A stretch of 64,000 nt of DNA from Ciborinia camelliae (Eukaryota; Ascomycota; Leotiomycetes; Helotiales; Sclerotiniaceae), in contig JANPYM010000004.1 in NCBI GenBank assembly GCA_025890175.1, forward strand, positions 751,134 to 815,133, written 5' to 3'. The translations under genes and the position numbers were made by a program. Below are positions 60,047 through 64,000 of this stretch, in pieces; the first letter of the stretch is position 1, and each line of letters opens with the position of its first letter. The notes beneath the pieces are model-generated. The model ran no database searches and had not been told where the DNA came from. It worked only from the letters and a program-made list of their open reading frames with translations.

Positions 60047-60817
60047 TCAATGCACCATAGTAACCGGCTTCCCCTTCTCCCACGCATGCAAACTATCCCT
60101 AACGTTAACCCAATACCTCAATCTAACCGTCTCTCTCCTAGCCGTCTCCATATCTCCAGCCTCCAATGCCTCCCCCACTATACCCTCACACTTTGCAATC
60201 CTCTCCTCATTCCTAACCTTCAACCCATCCAAATCCCCCTCCTCCTCCGCCTCCTCAATCTCCTCCCTCGTCTCCAGCACTTCCATCAATAGCTCCGTAT
60301 CTCCCTCTTCCCCTCCCGTTTTGCCCGTTTCATCATGGACATCTACACCCTGCAGCCCTAACAAATATTGTGCGCGTAATAGAGGGGATTGAAGTGTTTT
60401 GTAGGCTTCATTGATGAGGGCGCTGGTGGCTTCAGCTCGGGATTTATTCGAAGAGGAATGTACGTCTGGATGTGCGCTCGCTTGGAGACGGAGAAATTCG
60501 TTGCGCAACGCGCGAACGTCGATATGGAACGGGCCGGAAGGTGGGGGGCCGCGGGGCAGAGTGAGGGGGAATAGGTCGTAGTGGGTTTGGGGAGATGAGG
60601 TGGCAGAAGCGGTGGCTCGGTGGGGAGAGTTAGAGGATGAGGGATTTGTGGAAGAGGATGCATTTCTGCGGGGGGAGATCGTGTGGTATTGGAAAAGAGG
60701 TGTGGTTTGCTCGTGGCATATTTGGCAAACGAGGCTTGTGTGGCGGGCGATGATGGGTCCTATGGAGGTCGCTTTGCATGAGCGCATAAGGTTTCGTGAT
60801 AATAATGACGATCGCAT
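60047..60817 (-). CDS. JAC1: Mitochondrial iron-sulfur co-chaperone Jac1/HscB
   Basis: Single exon, 256 aa. The N-terminal ~75 residues are Arg/Ser-rich and acid-poor, a mitochondrial presequence type, and contain CQIC (residues 31-34). The J domain has THYDLFPL (about 78-85), FHIDVRALRNEFLRLQASAHPDVH with the HPD tripeptide at 116-118, and SALINEAYKTLQSPLLRAQYLL. The C-terminal HscB helical domain follows (ELLMEVLETREEIEEAEEEGDLDGL ... ETVRLRYWVNV), which contacts the scaffold Isu. Jac1 hands Isu-bound Fe-S clusters to the Hsp70 Ssq1/mtHsp70 in the matrix. All family landmarks and the usual length are present. The start is the first ATG; an internal Met at residue 11 is an alternative. Confidence 0.93.
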   Translation of the reverse strand: MRSSLLSRNLMRSCKATSIGPIIARHTSLVCQICHEQTTPLFQYHTISPRRNASSSTNPSSSNSPHRATASATSSPQTHYDLFPLTLPRGPPPSGPFHIDVRALRNEFLRLQASAHPDVHSSSNKSRAEATSALINEAYKTLQSPLLRAQYLLGLQGVDVHDETGKTGGEEGDTELLMEVLETREEIEEAEEEGDLDGLKVRNEERIAKCEGIVGEALEAGDMETARRETVRLRYWVNVRDSLHAWEKGKPVTMVH

Positions 60818-62027
60818 GGCGACTTTCTATATCTTATGTGGAGATATGATTTGGTTTATGTTCATGAGAACGTTGAGTAAATTTCTCAAACGCGGCTTTG
60901 TGATGACGTAATGAGCCGAGCGCTCGCCTAACCTAGTTGCCTCTCCTATAAAGATTTCAATTGCAGATGGAAATAATAATGGAAACATTAGATTTTCCTA
61001 TTTCAGAAACATACCTGGTATATATTAAAACTAATTTTACAGATAGTGCATAATATTTTTACAGATTTCAATTTTGCAGCAAGTCCTTTTGAATTCGTCA
61101 AGATCATCAACATCTTCCTAAGAATTGGAATTGCCGATAATACTTCTGGCATTAAGGGGGTTGCAAAGAATCGAGGTTGATTTTGATGGGCATATATTTC
61201 TCATTACATATACTTTCAAGGCTTTTCAGACTCAACTCATCATATCAATCTGTCTGCTAATGTCAAAACCATCATTTTCTCCTTTTCTATCTGAAAACTA
61301 TCTGGTAAAGCAAAATTTCACAGTTTTCCATGTATACAATAGAACGAAATGGAGTATCTTGTTTTTTTCCTGCCAATTTCTTTCTTTATCTTTTCTGGGG
61401 CAAAAGTAATGAATAAGGTCATTCATTTATTCATTTGGAAGCAACCATCATATATCCACCTTACCAGCAATTTACAAACAGTAAGCAAGAATAGTAGTAG
61501 TCTGGGTCAAAGCATTAAGACACTGAAGGTATCTCCATATTTAAACAGATAATTTGGAAATGAAAGAAGTGTTAGCTACAAAATTAATCAAGAACCCAAA
61601 TGAAACACCACATCAATCTTCACCATCCTTGTACACAATGTCAATATCACAATATATTTGAACAATAATTGTTACTGTAAATACAACTTTTCATGTATCT
61701 CTCCTCCCCCGGCTTTAAACAATAATCGAAGCTAAAAACTGAATGAAGTTGGTATATCCTACAAACTCCTAAAACGTAATGACGAGAAAGAGAAGAAAAC
61801 CCAAAACGCCATTCTTTTCCTATCCAGTGGATTATACAGTACTCTAAACACATTAGTTACCACTTGATCTCTTCTTCTATGATACTGTCTTATCTCTGAG
61901 TCTTTGAGCATAGTAATAGCAATAATAGAGAACGCCTGACCCCATCCATCCAACTCACCAATCCCTTTTGCTGGCATTAGTGATCATCATCCATTCCAAT
62001 TCGTATTTCCAACGCCCTCATTAACAA
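60818..62027. other. Intergenic: Jac1 promoter and Mps1 3' end
   Basis: These 1,210 bp lie between two minus-strand genes. The DNA is A+T-rich and without recognisable genes. The right part should carry the 3' untranslated region of the kinase gene. Confidence 0.6.
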
Positions 62028-64000
62028 TCATGCTCCACCCCTCTGCTCCGCCTTCCTCAAACTCGCAAAATAGCCTTTGGGCCACAAAGTCAAAAGTTCC
62101 CCCTCGCTAGGCACTCTCCCCAGACTTTCGCACTTTTGTATTACATTTTGCAAAATTCTGCCTAGTAACTCTTCAGTCATTGGGAACTGCTTGTCCGTAT
62201 CAACCTCTTGCGGATTCAGGAATGCATCATCATCGCCCAATAACTCTTCCGCCGATGGTCTCTTATGCTGATCTCTGTTCAGGCAGCTTTTCAATGTTCG
62301 AACAAGAGAGTTGGGAACCAAAATACCGCCTACACCATATGCTGGATATTCGATATCATAGCTGAAGTTTATAATCGCTTGACAGCGCTGCAGTTGGTTT
62401 TGGATATGAGCGAATGGAGCACGACCGTAGGTCATTTGATAAAGTATACATCCCAAACTCCAAATATCGGATGGTTTTCCAAGTTTCATGAGTTTTGGCT
62501 CATTGCGATTTTTTCCATCGGTCGCATTGGAATCCATGAGAGATTCGGGAGACATGTAGTTTGGAGTGCCGATTTGCGTCTCACGGTGAACGTTCACGGT
62601 TTCTTCCGTTTGGATTGCATTGGCGATACCAAAATCTATGAGCTTGAGACGGCCCTGGACAAGGACGAAGTTGTGAGGCTTGAGATCGGAGTGAACTATG
62701 TCATAAGCGTGAACGGCTTGGAGACATTCAAGCATTTCTTTCCAGTAGTAGCGCACGAAGTTCACGTCCAACTTGGCTTGTTCGGATTTCATGCGAAGAT
62801 TTAGGATGGTATTCATATCCAACTCGCCCATCTCCATAAGCTAGTCGAATGTTAGTCGATTCATTTTATATAAGGAATTCCAAGGATATACCGTACCACA
62901 CTAAGTATTCCTCTCTCGTCATTCAGCTCGTAGTCATATAAGTGAATTACTCTTTCCACGGAACCCAGCTTTTTCAATAGATCAATTTCACCTTTGAAAC
63001 CCCGTATTGCCGATTCATCTGCATCTTCCAAGGAGACACGCTTTAAAGCAAATATTTTCGAGTTCTCTGCCATTACTCGGTATACTTTCGAACTACCTCC
63101 ACGGCCAATAACATCCAAGCGTGTGAATACCTTCCCATTTACCTTCAACCTATTTCTCCGGTTATTGGCGTGCGATGTAGTAGCGGCACCAGCGGTACTA
63201 GTTGCTGCTTCTAATACGGACATCTTAGGTGGTGGTGGTGCGGGTCTACGAGGAGTATTCTGACTCCGAACAGCTAGAGGGCGCCGTTCCGGAGATCCAG
63301 TAGCACGTACAGAATTCATGTCATAGCTTTCTGGCCGGCTTGGCTTTTCTGCACTATTCATATGTATTACGGGCTGCTTGTTCCGCTTGAAAGTTGGGGG
63401 TGCCTCATTCTCTTGATCATGAGTCGCAGGAAGACCCGGACGTGGAGCTGGTATCTTGAATACGGGTTGTTGCTTTGACGCGGATGGGATTGAGCGAGGG
63501 TCAGATCTCCGAGAGCTAGATAAAGTGGGTGGAGGAGGAGACCTTGAACGCAGGACCGAATTAAGGTCTTTCGAGCTAGGGGGACTGCCTGAAGCAGCAA
63601 AATCTCTGAACGATGAGACTGGAGCCCTTCTGGCTACTTCTAATTCTGGGGTGGGACTTTTATTCTGGCTTTCTGGTTGGTCGTATTGCGATTCCTGACT
63701 TTGAGGTTCTTGACTGGATCCAACATCGTTGCTGTTCGCGTTTTCCTCCATTGGGCTGTGTTCTTCATCCGACTGAGATATCCGCGGTCGTCCTCTTCGA
63801 GCTGGGCCTCTCATAAATGTACCAAACACTTTAGGAACTACACCTCTCTTGACTCTCATTGAATTCTGCAATCCTATGTCTTCACCATACCTCGAACGAC
63901 CAACAGTAGAGGAGTTATATCTCGATACGCTTCCCTGGTTCGCAGCTAAATGTGATCTTGTGACTGTTGAAGGATATTCGTATTGCCCGTCATTCTCATA
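62028..64000 (-). CDS. MPS1: Spindle checkpoint kinase Mps1/TTK, 5' partial
   Basis: Two exons on the minus strand: 64000-62897 (open at the right edge) and 62840-62028, joined by a 56-nt intron. The visible N-terminal part is disordered, rich in Ser/Pro/Arg, with SQSDEE and PRRPAPPPPK. The kinase domain begins VFTRLDVIGRGGSSKVYRV (Gly loop), with the catalytic lysine in FALKRV, then HSDLKPHNF (HSD in place of HRD, as in Mps1/TTK), DFGIA, GTPNYMSPESL and SDIWSLGCILYQM. The tail after the domain (TEELLGRILQNVIQ ... WPKGYFASL) is usual for fungal Mps1. Mps1 phosphorylates kinetochore Knl1/Spc105 to signal unattached kinetochores and acts in spindle pole duplication. The apparent start at 63871 is a TTG in an open frame that continues to the window edge, so the true N-terminus lies outside. 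Confidence 0.94.

Noticed and set aside
1..64000. CRISPR array, prophage or bacterial operon
   Set aside because: Spliceosomal introns, Prp4, TFIIF and Mps1 show nuclear fungal DNA. The tandem repeats seen have no unique spacers.

Overview
This window comes from a filamentous ascomycete. Genes are short-intron Pezizomycotina genes: introns mostly about 45-120 nt, donors GTAAGT/GTATGT-like, branch sites such as GCTAAC just before the acceptor. Intergenic DNA is A+T-rich and full of GGTAGGTA/TACCTACC tracts and microsatellites. Gene content and codon style suggest a Leotiomycete such as Botrytis or Sclerotinia; that is an inference, since no marker gene proves it.

Layout. 1-2659 (+): 3' part of a Sel1-repeat gene with many tiny exons. 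2660-7554: gene-free. 7555-9474 (-): bZIP transcription factor with a C-terminal hydrophobic segment. 9475-19878: a 10-kb gene-free, repeat-rich stretch. 19879-26606: compact housekeeping block (five-finger CCCH protein, divergently transcribed TFIIF beta, Ptc7-like PP2C phosphatase, GT17 glycosyltransferase). 28586-47503: a region holding four related secreted, cysteine-rich apple/PAN-like proteins, interspersed with the spliceosomal WD40 protein Prp4, a secreted GH16 glucanase and a Golgi GT34 mannosyltransferase. 49211-52822: a large single-pass membrane glycoprotein. 53572-54408: small zinc-finger protein with a perfect 60-bp internal duplication. 57962-58878: helix-turn-helix protein resembling the DNA-binding half of a transposase. 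60047-60817: mitochondrial Fe-S co-chaperone Jac1/HscB. 62028-64000 (-): Mps1 kinase, cut by the right edge.

The most interesting content is the paralogous secreted family. Two members (28586-29982 and 40896-42520) align over their whole length, with three CP-x-D/N-G...C modules and a shared C-terminal GWASAHS-[IL]-GC motif. Two others (43471-45058, 46492-47503) combine a CC-rich N-terminal part with one or two of the same modules. Two of these genes (42520 and 43471) are divergent around a 950-bp intergenic region. Lectin- or carbohydrate-binding-like secreted functions are plausible but unproven. The GH16, GT34 and GT17 genes nearby also act on glycans, which may be coincidence.

Exon models were built by eye from splice motifs, reading phase and conservation between paralogs. 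All chosen models keep the frame from first to last exon, but none is backed by transcripts.
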